A DNA stretch of 38,933 bases, taken from the NCBI GenBank assembly GCA_022772675.1, contig JALEZW010000072.1, positions 1 to 38,933 on the forward strand. The letters are read 5' to 3'. Under the pieces are notes generated by a model. The model had not been told where the DNA came from. It searched no databases and saw only the letters and a program-made list of their open reading frames with translations. The stretch comes from Agathobacter sp. (GTDB taxonomy: Bacteria > Bacillota > Clostridia > Lachnospirales > Lachnospiraceae). The position numbers were made by a program, and so were the translations under genes. Below, one piece after another: positions 24,961 through 32,919 of the stretch. The first letter of the stretch is position 1. Each line of letters opens with the position of its first letter.

Positions 24961-26882
24961 ATGTATATAGCCCACAACATTTTTGCGATGAATGCGCAAA
25001 GACAATATAACATATCAGAAGCGAAAAAGAGTAAGTCGACAGAAAAACTTTCCTCTGGTTACAAAATTAATCGTGCAGCAGATAATGCAGCCGGGTTATC
25101 CATTTCAGAAAAAATGAGAAGGCAGATCCGGGGATAAACAGAGCGTCGGATAACTGTCAGGACGGGATCAGTCTGGTACAGGTGGCTGATGGAGCACTAG
25201 GCGAAACACATGACATTTTACAACGGATGAATGAGTTAGCAGTACAGAGTGCCAACGGAACTAATAGTGCTGCAGATCGGGCAGCTATAGAGAATGAGAA
25301 AAAGGAACTTGTAAACGAATTAAACAGAATTGCAAATACAACAACATTTAACAATGACATTTATCCACTGCGAGGCTTGCAGGGAGACCATGCGATTAGC
25401 TCCATACCCATGAAAACAATAAGCTATGAAGATGTTTCATTCGATGATATGAAACTTATAGGTTCTAGCACGATAAGTAAGGAGATAGCAGATACATACG
25501 TGGGATGGAGTCCTTTTGACCGGATTGATGAATATGATTCCCTGAAGCTGGAGGCAGTGATTGATGATAAAAATGGAGAATTCCCTACAGACACGTATAG
25601 TTTGATTTTTGGCGATGGAAGAACATCACACTCAAGAATGCGAATTACAGATGCAAATGATTATTTATTGGGACTGACAAATTATGAGCAGTATGATGTG
25701 GCAATGAAGGATTTTCATTATGACAATGGAAGTTATAATTTTGATGAAGCAACCAGAACATGGTCCAGATCATTTTCTTGGACAAGCGGTAATGGAAATC
25801 TGGGCGCAAAAATCGTGCAGAAAGTGCAAATTGATGATGCCAGAAAAAATTATATTGTTACCAATGAGATAAGCAGTATAGGGACAAATCCCGCATTTAC
25901 AGAGCTTATGGTAAACCTGGATACTGCATATAATAATGATGATCGTTGTGAGGGATACTATACGGATGGTACGGAAGTCACGAATTACAGTATTTTTAAT
26001 ACAGATACTGCTGAAAATGGATTATTTCAGGATTGGCTTGATCCGTCTATGTCTTCATACGTGAAAGGAGCAGATCAATACCCGGACAGTATTTCTATTG
26101 TTAACCGGGATTTTCAGGATATGCTTCCCTTTACGGAAAAGATCTCATTTTCGGGAGATAAACCCATTATTTCAATAGGAGACTGGGCAAGCCGGTCAGC
26201 ACAGTGGGATTATTTTAAGACAACCGGACCCTCTGAAAAACTCGGTCAGAATGCTGTTGGGACGGATCGGACGATGACCCTCATCTGGAGTACCGGAAAG
26301 AATCTGCTGGATGTATCTACTGCCAATCAGCATCTGCCCTATTCATTTTCTTTCACATATGGGGTAGACAGTGTCAAGAACGATGCTAACCTTCCCACGA
26401 CACCGCCTAAAAAGTTTAAAACGATTCAGGTTCCGGATCTGGATGCGTTGGAAAAGATGCAAAAGGATCTGTATTCTGATACATTAAGGATATGGGCAGG
26501 TACATCCAGTGATGTTGAAAATGGAATCTATTTACATTTGGTTGATGCAAGAGCAGAGACGTTGGGAGTATCGGAAATAAATCTCTCTACAGAAAAGGGA
26601 GCAACGAGTGCAATCAATCGCATCAAAGATGCAATTGATAAAGTGAGCGAATATCGCAGTTATTTTGGTGCAGTTCAAAATCGGATGGAGATGGAGCACA
26701 CAATTAACAATCTTGATAATATTTCGGAAAATACTACTGCATCCGAATCCCGAATTCGTGATACAGATATGGCGAAAGAGATGGTTACCTACAGCAAGAA
26801 CAATATTCTTGCTCAAGCAGGGCAGTCTATGCTTGCACAGGCTAATCAGTCTACACAGGGCGTAAGTTCTTTGTTTAAATGA
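24961..26882 (+). pseudogene. Second flagellin gene, frameshifted, with a very large central domain
   Basis: The gene starts at 24961 ([17 protein letters not shown]) and reads normal D0/D1 sequence for 58 codons to IRG, where a TAA occurs at 25135-25137. One T is missing: adding it back gives GLNRASDNCQDG and runs open to 26882, about 640 residues in all. The central region (about 140-530 of the repaired protein) is unlike flagellin 1. It is rich in aromatic and acidic residues, with strand-like segments such as TWSRSFSWTSGNGN and NYIVTNEISSIG. I do not recognise it. The C-terminal D0/D1 is intact except for a 6-bp tandem duplication (26685-26696) that adds Met-Glu. It may be a dead gene, a phase-off allele or a sequencing error. 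No good promoter was seen. Confidence 0.85.
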
Positions 26883-26896
26883 ATCACTTTTCATAA

Positions 26897-26922
26897 CAGG
26901 GCTATGGGTGTCCATAGCCCTG
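26897..26922 (+). terminator. Perfect hairpin after flagellin 2
   Basis: CAGGGCTATGG and CCATAGCCCTG (26897-26907 and 26912-26922) around GTGT. It is a strong stem but lacks a clean T-run, so the terminator call is moderate. Confidence 0.6.
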
Positions 26923-27003
26923 TTGCTGTCTGCTATACGACATTTAAGACACCTGCACTGAGTCATAAGTTTTCGATGTACTGGGTGTAAATTTTATTTA
27001 TGG

Positions 27004-27260
27004 AAATGGGCATATAAAGATTTTGGGTTGCTGACTGCCCATTTTTTCTATACGAATGTAACTTTAACAACAAAAATGGGCATATACAAGAACTTTTGTC
27101 ATATGTTGCCCATTTCCCGTTGCCGTAGAAAAAGAAAGCCAGAGGAAATGGGCATAGAAAAGGGTTTTTATTCTGAATTGCCCATATTTTGCTGCCATAA
27201 AAAATACAGCCAGAGGAAATAGGCATGGACAATGAATTTTGTTTGGCATTGTTCATTTGC
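27004..27260. repeat. Four tandem ~71-bp hairpin repeats
   Basis: Units begin with AATGGGCA at 27005, 27075 and 27147 and the variant AATAGGCA at 27218, spaced 70, 72 and 71 bp. The first three carry the complement further on (TGCCCATT at 27036 and 27107; TGCCCAT at 27179), so each can fold into a hairpin with a 16-24 base loop. GCCAGAGGAAAT joins units 2-3 and, as CAGCCAGAGGAAAT, units 3-4. Loop sequences differ. Unit 4 is decayed. No coding potential was recognised. Confidence 0.75.
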
Positions 27261-27282
27261 AGTTGATTTGCAGGAGATATTT

Positions 27283-27831
27283 TTATTCCAGAATAAACTG
27301 TACTTTTTCCTTTGGAATCTTGTTTTCCCTGGAAATTTCCTCCAGGGTGTGTCCCTGCGCGTTCAGACGAATAAACTGTTTGGTCAGTTCAATACCTTTC
27401 TCCATGCCTTCCTCTAAGTCTTCCCTTCTTTGATCTTCCCATGCTTTACACATATCCGATTTACTCCCTTTCTCATTAATCAGTATATCTATTCCTATAA
27501 ATGTATTAATTGCCAGCAGGGGAGCCATCGCATGAAAATTTGCTAACGCAAAGCGATGTCTTGAATCGGCTAAAGTCTTCGATTTCTTTTCAAATGGTCA
27601 TCTATGCTTCCCGGCATATCATATAGGCTGCGTGGTTCAGTAGAAAACTTGACACATTTCCCACGGCATGACACCGAGATAACCTGTTATAGTGATGATA
27701 GGAGTCAGTTGATTCGCCTTATGAAAACCTGACAGGAACTCCGCACCTGTACCATGATCTCCGGCATCCCGATGGGTCTTTGCGGTGTTCTTCACCTGGG
27801 CTCCGCAATTCAGGAAGTTTCGCGTGCATGC
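27283..27831 (-). pseudogene. Broken Rpn-family nuclease/transposase gene (C-terminal part)
   Basis: Pieces in different minus-strand frames match the order of Rpn-family (PD-(D/E)xK) proteins. First, near 27700, AEFLSGFHKANQLTPIITIT. Then, after a frame change near 27640, EPRSLYDMPGSIDDHLKR. After another change, TLADSRHRFALANFHAMAPL runs into the tail DMCKAWEDQRREDLEEGMEKG, ending at 27283. The N-terminal nuclease core is missing. At least two frameshifts separate the pieces, so no function remains. Its upstream end abuts the stop of the ParE-like gene. Confidence 0.65.
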
Positions 27832-27839
27832 TCCCAGTG

Positions 27840-28169
27840 TCATTTTAGCAGACGCAAAATTTCGTCTATGTTCTGTCTGCCATAAATAATCCGCAAGACA
27901 AAAATCATTTTTTCATCAAAATCCGGCAGATAGTACATAATATAATTACCTATCAGTTTTTTTCTAACTTCTGTATTTGGTATAAATTCATTGATGACTA
28001 AAGGACCGCTCTCTGGAAAAGATAGGACTTCCTCAATAGCACCCTGCAATTTGCCCACAAAATCCGATGCTGCCTTTGGGTTTGTCAGCTCCACAGCGAT
28101 ATATCCAACAATGTCATCCAAGTCGGCATCTGCTTTCTGTGTCAACTGATATCCCCATTTAGATTCCAT
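27840..28169 (-). CDS. ParE/RelE-family toxin
   Basis: A 109-residue protein of the RelE/ParE fold. YQLTQKADADLDDIVGYIAVEL at the start, FPESGPL in the middle and GNYIMYYLPDFDEKMIFVLRIIYGRQNID at the end follow the family pattern. The longer N-terminal helix and the end motif favour ParE-like (gyrase-poisoning) over RelE mRNase, but sequence alone does not settle this. Its start overlaps the antitoxin gene by 11 bp, as is usual for a type II pair. Confidence 0.88.
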   Translation of the reverse strand: MESKWGYQLTQKADADLDDIVGYIAVELTNPKAASDFVGKLQGAIEEVLSFPESGPLVINEFIPNTEVRKKLIGNYIMYYLPDFDEKMIFVLRIIYGRQNIDEILRLLK

Positions 28170-28416
28170 ACTTTCCCCTTATATCGCTGATCGCTTTTTC
28201 TCCATCCACAGTCCGTCCAGCTTTTACATCCTCCAAACCTTCCATGATAGTTCTCGCTTCGTACATTTTCTGCATTGTCCGTTCGTAATACTCAATATCC
28301 ATGACAACCAGACGGCCATATCCATTCTTCGTTACATAAACTGGTCCATTTTCTTCGGCACAGAGCCGTTCTACTTCAACCGTGTTTTTCAAATCACGCA
28401 TAGGAATAATCTGCAT
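28159..28416 (-). CDS. Phd/YefM-family antitoxin
   Basis: An 85-residue protein. The N-terminal DNA-binding part is of Phd/YefM type: IIPMRDLKNTVEVERLCAEE, then GPVYVTKNGYGRLVVMDIEYYE. The acidic C-terminal tail would wrap the toxin. AAAGGAGG precedes the ATG. It is first in a two-gene operon with the ParE-like toxin and would repress the promoter at 28443-28471, as related antitoxins do. Confidence 0.9.
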   Translation of the reverse strand: MQIIPMRDLKNTVEVERLCAEENGPVYVTKNGYGRLVVMDIEYYERTMQKMYEARTIMEGLEDVKAGRTVDGEKAISDIRGKYGI

Positions 28417-28442
28417 AAAAGTACCTCCTTTCTTGTGGCTTT

Positions 28443-28471
28443 ATTTTACCCTAAATTCAGTCACAAATCAA
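28443..28471 (-). promoter_or_regulatory. Promoter of the Phd/ParE-like operon
   Basis: On the minus strand: TTGATT (28471-28466), 17-bp spacer, TAAAAT (28448-28443), 27 bp before the antitoxin start. Confidence 0.65.
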
Positions 28472-28529
28472 GAAGAGGGAAGATTTTATGATTTCTAAAC
28501 AGTGCTAAAATCTGTCGAAATCCTCCTGC

Positions 28530-28950
28530 GTTGCTATCTTCTTTTATTGCACGCCATCATTGGCTTTTTCTGTCTACATATAAATGACCAGTCCGCCTGT
28601 GCTTCTATCCCTATCAGCATGATGTATGCGCTGTCGCAGGACTTGACGATCACCTGTTTTAACAGGTCTCTTGCCCTTTGCAGTTGAACCTCATTCCCAT
28701 CCGCTTCTCCTTATCCGGCAGGAGAGTACAAAAAACAGGCAACCGTGTGGTCAGTCACATCTGTTCGTCTGCGTCCTCCTGCTTCAATTGTAATATTGGA
28801 ATTTAAAAGCATGATTCCGCTCTTAACAGATATGCACCCATCTTTCTGATTCATAAAAGATAATCTTAAGCGATGCACGGCTTGCGCCTGATAAGTATTA
28901 AGATGTTTCTGCTTTGGATTGGTTATAGCATGATAGTTCTTAGGACGCAA
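28530..28950 (-). pseudogene. Unidentified broken gene with an in-frame stop
   Basis: A minus-strand frame starts around 28950 and reads protein-like sequence (SGIMLLNSNITIEAGGRRRT, then DHTVACFLYSPAG). It hits a stop near 28711 and continues in the same frame with GEADGNEVQLQRARDLLKQ and SAYIMLIGIEAQADWSF. Plausible composition on both sides of the stop suggests one gene broken by a nonsense change. I do not recognise the family. It lies in a zone of toxin-antitoxin and Rpn remnants. Confidence 0.4.
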
Positions 28951-29114
28951 GAAATTTTAATCACTGACAAAAATTTTTCCTTGGCAAAAGCCTCTATTCG
29001 TGGTAAAATCAGTACAAAGCATATTTTCATATCTGGTATGCCGTTTGGGCAGCATGTTTAGTAACAGATCGTAAACGTATCATTTTTAATTACGGAAATT
29101 CATGCTTTTAACTT
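28951..29114. other. Gap with no recognised gene
   Basis: AT-rich sequence between the unidentified broken gene and the second Rpn remnant. I found no coding pattern, clear promoter or hairpin. It probably holds decayed 5' sequence of the Rpn gene. Confidence 0.4.
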
Positions 29115-29780
29115 TCAAATTTACAATCGAAGAGCAGGGATGGTCTTCCGGATGATGTAGTGAACTTTCTGGATTATATCAGGGATCGGAAAGCAGAGGA
29201 CGCATTTACCAGAGAACTGGAACAGGCTGTTGACAGGGCTAGTACACCGAGTAAAAATTAACTGGCGCATATGAACGGTCTGCGATTCCGATAGCACAGG
29301 TCAAAAAGCCTTGACGTAGCCCGCTACGCCTTCGTTTTTTAACCTGCACTCTCGAAACCGCATCCTCGTTCAATACACCAGAAACTTTTTACTCGGTGTA
29401 CTAGGTTGCATAAAGAATGGGAGGTCGAGTATATGAACTGGCGTGCATATGAGATGGATTTGAACATAGATAAGAGGATTGCAAGAGAAGAAGGACTGCA
29501 AGAGGGCCGAGAGGAAGGATTGCAGAAAGGCCGAGAGGAAGGATTGCAGAAAGGTCGAGAGGAAGGTCGCCAGGAAGGTCGCCAGGAGGGTCGCCAGGAG
29601 GGGGAGTATAAACAGTTGATCCGCCTTGTGTGCAGGAAAAGGGATAAAGGTTTGTGCCCGGAAGAGGCGGCGGATCAGTTGGAAAGCGACACAGGGCAGG
29701 TACGGGAAATGTATCGTATCATGGATTCACTTGGAACATCAGATATTGATGCCGTTTACAGGGAACTGGTGGGAAAATAG
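29115..29780 (+). pseudogene. Rpn-family gene remnant interrupted by a MITE
   Basis: Before the insertion the frame reads GLPDDVVNFLDYIRDRKAED and AFTRELEQAVDRA, typical of the C-terminal half of Rpn-family nuclease-like proteins. A 158-bp element (29243-29400) follows and brings a stop at 29259-29261. After it, LHKEWEVEYMNWRAYEMDLN continues in the same frame. Removing the element and one CTAG restores VDRARLHKEWE exactly. The tail has a charged repeat (EGLQKGREEG units, then three RQEG units, 29485-29605) and ends at 29780. The N-terminal catalytic part is missing upstream. A terminator follows at 29829. Confidence 0.75.
29243..29400. mobile_element. MITE, 158 bp, with CTAG target duplication
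   Basis: Terminal inverted repeats TACACCGAGTAAAAA (29243-29257) and TTTTTACTCGGTGTA (29386-29400) are perfect over 15 bp. CTAG flanks both ends (29239-29242, 29401-29404) as a 4-bp target duplication. The whole element is an imperfect palindrome: its halves pair around a central CGTAGC-CC-GCTACG. It encodes no transposase. A full-length relative elsewhere must have moved it. Confidence 0.85.
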
Positions 29781-29828
29781 TAAGCTATGGGAAAGAATCC
29801 GGTAAATGTATGGATTACCAACAGGATA

Positions 29829-29862
29829 GCCGTCATTATTCGCAGTAATGGCGGTTATTTTT
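29829..29862 (+). terminator. Terminator after the Rpn remnant
   Basis: GCCGTCATTA (29829-29838) pairs with TAATGGCGGT (29846-29855, one G-U), followed by TATTTTT. The remaining stretch to 30049 holds no recognised gene. Confidence 0.75.
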
Positions 29863-30049
29863 GTTTCAAAAGTCCCTGCAAGTCAGACCTCTTTGGTGGA
29901 ATGGGACATATAGGCGATTTTTTGTTTCCCTATGTTAATAGACAAACAAAGTGTACTGGTTCATGGGGTTCACAGTGGCAGGCAGCAGAGGGACAGGTTC
30001 GAGAAAGGGTTACTTCAGATTTGCTCTGTGGGATTTTTAAAAAACCTAG

Positions 30050-30074
30050 AATACCTATTGACATGATAGGAATT
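30050..30074. promoter_or_regulatory. Palindromic operator of the sulfate operon
   Basis: AATACCTAT (30050-30058), seven bases, ATAGGAATT (30066-30074), with one mismatch. It covers the -35 box of the promoter at 30058-30086, the position of a repressor site. The form resembles operators of Rrf2-family regulators of sulfur metabolism (CymR-like); the regulator itself is not in the window. Confidence 0.6.
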
Positions 30075-30086
30075 GTAGAGTATGAT
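30058..30086 (+). promoter_or_regulatory. Promoter of the sulfate uptake and activation operon
   Basis: TTGACA (30058-30063), 17-bp spacer, TATGAT (30081-30086). It lies 72 bp before the first gene. It is the best sigma-A match in the region. Confidence 0.8.
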
Positions 30087-30158
30087 AAACCCATGTCAAG
30101 TTTTACCGCTTATAGAGAACGGTGAGGTCCTGTAAGTGGGGATGAAAAGAGGAATTTT

Positions 30159-31208
30159 ATGCGGAGACATCACTTACATCCACGATTACATCAACTACAT
30201 AAGAAGAAACTGTTTCTAACAGGAATGCTCACCGCCGCGCTTGTACTTGGACTGACCGGCTGTGGAAGGAAAAACAGTGATGTACTTACCATTACCAATG
30301 TCTCCTACGACCCAACGAGAGAGTTTTACGAAGCCTATAACCCGCAGTTTGAACAGTATTATAAAGAAACATACGGGAAGGATGTGGAAGTGATTCAGTC
30401 CCATGGAGGCTCCACTTCCCAGGCCAGATCTGTGGTGGAAGGGTGTAACGCTGATGTGGTTACTCTTGCGCTGGAACATGACATTTCACTGATCGAGCAG
30501 ACCGGTTTGATAGAGCCGGGCTGGATCAATGAGTTTTCTGCAGACAGCGCACCATATACATCCACTATAGTATTTCTGGTAAGAAAAGGCAATCCAAAAA
30601 ATATAAAAGACTGGGATGACCTGGTGAAAAGTGATGTGGAGGTCATTACACCGGACCCAAAGAGCAGCGGTGGAGCCTGCTGGAATTTCCTGGCGGCTTT
30701 ATCCTATGAACGGGAGCATGAGACGGATGAGGAAGCCCGGAAAGAATTTTTAAAAAAACTATATGCCAATGTTTCTGTGATGGATTCCGGTGCCCGGGGT
30801 TCTACCACCACATTTGTGGAAAATGGAAAGGGAGATGTGCTCATCGCCTGGGAAAATGAAGCACTGGCAACGATGGACAGTTATCCGGGAAAATATGAGC
30901 TGGTGACACCCAGTGTCAGCATTCTGGCACAGCCCAGCGTGGCAATCGTGGATGACAATGCGGATGCCAACGGTACCCAGGATGTCAGCCATGCTTATTT
31001 AGAATATCTTTACAGCGATAATGCCCAGCGGCTGGCTGCGAAATACGGTTACCGGCCCAGCAATGAGAAAATACTGGACGAATTTTCCCAACGTTTTGAC
31101 TTAAATGTCAAGCTTTATACGATTCAGGATTACGGCGGCTGGGGTGCGGCCTACAGGAATTACTTTGATGATGGAGCAATGTTTGATGAAATCTACGGCT
31201 ACGAATAA
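30159..31208 (+). CDS. Sulfate/thiosulfate-binding lipoprotein of an ABC importer
   Basis: Extracellular receptor that hands sulfate to the permease. The 349 residues start with a basic stretch, a hydrophobic core (LFLTGMLTAALVLGL) and the lipobox LTGC (Cys34), so it is lipid-anchored. The mature part follows the Sbp/CysP pattern: ITNVSYDPTREFYEAYNPQF, then SHGGSTSQARSVVEGC, DPKSSGGACWNFLAA and ARGSTTTFVENGKGDVLIAW. The His-rich first 15 residues are odd; an internal start at Met23 is possible but would leave a very short signal. It is the first gene of the operon and overlaps the next by 23 bp. Confidence 0.92.
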   Translation: MRRHHLHPRLHQLHKKKLFLTGMLTAALVLGLTGCGRKNSDVLTITNVSYDPTREFYEAYNPQFEQYYKETYGKDVEVIQSHGGSTSQARSVVEGCNADVVTLALEHDISLIEQTGLIEPGWINEFSADSAPYTSTIVFLVRKGNPKNIKDWDDLVKSDVEVITPDPKSSGGACWNFLAALSYEREHETDEEARKEFLKKLYANVSVMDSGARGSTTTFVENGKGDVLIAWENEALATMDSYPGKYELVTPSVSILAQPSVAIVDDNADANGTQDVSHAYLEYLYSDNAQRLAAKYGYRPSNEKILDEFSQRFDLNVKLYTIQDYGGWGAAYRNYFDDGAMFDEIYGYE

Positions 31209-32037
31209 AACGAAAAAAACAAGAGTGATACCGGGGTATCATCTGACCCTGGGAATCACTATTACGATGCTTTCACTCATTGTGCTGATTCCCCTGGCAT
31301 CGGTTATGGTTTCAGCACTGAAATTAAGTCCGGCAGAGTTCTGGAGTCTTTTACTGAAGCCAACCGTTGTACATGCTTTTGCAACCAGTATTGGCTGTTC
31401 TTTTCTGGCAGCACTGATTAACAGCGTCTTTGGGGTCATTATTGCCTGGGTTCTTGTCCGGTATGATTTTCCCGGAAAACGGATTCTGGACGGGTTTATT
31501 GAGCTTCCCTTTGCACTTCCCACTGCAGTAGCTGGTATTACCCTCTCGAAATTATATTCTGAGAGTGGATTTCTGGGAGCACCCCTTGCGAAGCTTGGAA
31601 TTAAGGTAAGCTATACGCACCTTGGCATTGTTGTGGCACTGGTATTTGTGGGAATTCCCTTTGTGATCCGGGCTGTTCAGCCGGTTCTGGAAAAGCTGGA
31701 CAAACAGTATGAAGAGGCGGCATTCATGCTGGGTGCCACCAGGGCACAGACCTTTCGCCGTGTACTGCTTCCGGAAATGATGCCTCCGATTCTGACCGGT
31801 TTTGGTCTGGCATTTGCCAGAGGGATTGGAGAATATGGAAGTGTCATATACATATCCGGAAACAGCGCCAGAGAGCATACCCAGGTGGTTTCCTATGTGA
31901 TCATGCAGAAGCTGGGTTATATTGATTATGCCAGTGCCACGGCAATTGCACTGATTATGCTGATTTTATCTTTTCTGATGTTGCTTGCAGTGAATATCGT
32001 GCAGATGAAGCAGGCAGCGCGGACCAATAACGTTTGA
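31186..32037 (+). CDS. cysT: Sulfate ABC transporter permease CysT (CysU)
   Basis: Inner-membrane permease, 283 residues from the ATG at 31186. Six membrane spans are visible. The ATPase-contact loop reads EEAAFMLGATRAQTFRRVLLP, the EAA motif with its glycine. IELPFALPTAVAGITL is typical of CysT. The frame is open further upstream inside the binding-protein gene; this ATG is chosen because it gives a normal cytoplasmic N-terminus (MKSTATNKTKK) and has GGAG upstream. It pairs with CysW 19 bp downstream. Confidence 0.92.
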   Translation: MKSTATNKTKKTRVIPGYHLTLGITITMLSLIVLIPLASVMVSALKLSPAEFWSLLLKPTVVHAFATSIGCSFLAALINSVFGVIIAWVLVRYDFPGKRILDGFIELPFALPTAVAGITLSKLYSESGFLGAPLAKLGIKVSYTHLGIVVALVFVGIPFVIRAVQPVLEKLDKQYEEAAFMLGATRAQTFRRVLLPEMMPPILTGFGLAFARGIGEYGSVIYISGNSAREHTQVVSYVIMQKLGYIDYASATAIALIMLILSFLMLLAVNIVQMKQAARTNNV

Positions 32038-32056
32038 GAACAGGCAGGTGAGTTTG

Positions 32057-32908
32057 ATGAAACAGAAGAAAATTACAAAAATTGTATTGATCACCATCAG
32101 TGTTCTTTTTATTGGCGTGATGCTGATTCTGCCACTGTTTTCCATTATTGTCAGTGCCCTGAAGGAAGGGGTTGGCTTCTATCTGAAAGCAATCTCCACG
32201 GAATATGTAAGAAGTGCATTGTTTAATACTTTGCTTGCCACCGGCATGGCCGTTGTGGTTAACACCTTTTTCGGGATTGCAGCGGCATGGCTTCTGACCA
32301 AGTTTTCTTTCCGGGGAAAGCAGGTGCTGGCCACACTCATTGATATTCCCTTTTCCATTTCGCCGGTTATCGTGGGTCTGGCATTTTTAATGACCTTCGG
32401 ACGGCTCGGATGGATTTATCCGGCACTTCGGGCCATCAATCAGGCTCTCGGAACAAACATCCGGATTACCTTTGCCCTGCCGGGGGTTGTGCTGGTTACC
32501 ATCTTTGTTACCTTTCCCTTTGTGTCGAGGGAAATCATTCCCATTTTAAATGCACAGGGCAAGGACGAGGAGGAAGCCGCTGCACTGATGGGAGCAAATG
32601 GTTTTACTATTTTTCGGAAAATTACCCTTCCCCAGATGAAGTGGGGACTGATTTATGGTATTATTTTATGTACTGCGCGGGCACTGGGAGAATTTGGTGC
32701 GGTCAATGCGTTATCCAAGACGAGAGGTGAGACCTTTACCCTTCCCCTTGAGATTGACGCACTGTATATGTCAGGAACGGATACATCAATTACTGCAGCG
32801 TTTGCGGTATCCTCGATCCTGGTACTGATTGCGGTGGTGGTACTGATTCTTCGAAATCTTTTCGAGTACCAGAGCAAACGAAACGGCAGAAAATACGAAA
32901 GAAATTAA
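32057..32908 (+). CDS. cysW: Sulfate ABC transporter permease CysW
   Basis: Second permease subunit, 283 residues from the ATG at 32057 (AGGTGAG upstream; a GTG at 32048 is also open). Membrane spans are regular, and IDIPFSISPVIVGLAFLMTF marks CysW. The EAA loop reads EEEAAALMGANGFTIFRKITLP. ARALGEFGAVNALSKTRGET near the end is a family hallmark. With CysT it forms the channel for sulfate; CysA powers it. Confidence 0.93.
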   Translation: MKQKKITKIVLITISVLFIGVMLILPLFSIIVSALKEGVGFYLKAISTEYVRSALFNTLLATGMAVVVNTFFGIAAAWLLTKFSFRGKQVLATLIDIPFSISPVIVGLAFLMTFGRLGWIYPALRAINQALGTNIRITFALPGVVLVTIFVTFPFVSREIIPILNAQGKDEEEAAALMGANGFTIFRKITLPQMKWGLIYGIILCTARALGEFGAVNALSKTRGETFTLPLEIDALYMSGTDTSITAAFAVSSILVLIAVVVLILRNLFEYQSKRNGRKYERN

Positions 32909-32919
32909 GGAGTCTGTCT

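Noticed and set aside
24961..26882. Flagellinolysin (metallopeptidase within flagellin)
   Set aside because: No HExxH motif is present in the large central domain.
27004..27260. Regular repeats as a CRISPR array
   Set aside because: Repeated parts are two hairpin arms separated by loops, units are unequal and there is no cas gene.
29787..30125. 112-codon open frame between the Rpn remnant and the sulfate operon
   Set aside because: It runs through a terminator hairpin and the operon promoter, has poor composition and matches no family I know.
30087..30158. S-box or T-box riboswitch before the sulfate operon
   Set aside because: The leader is only about 65 nt, with no conserved riboswitch core or terminator.
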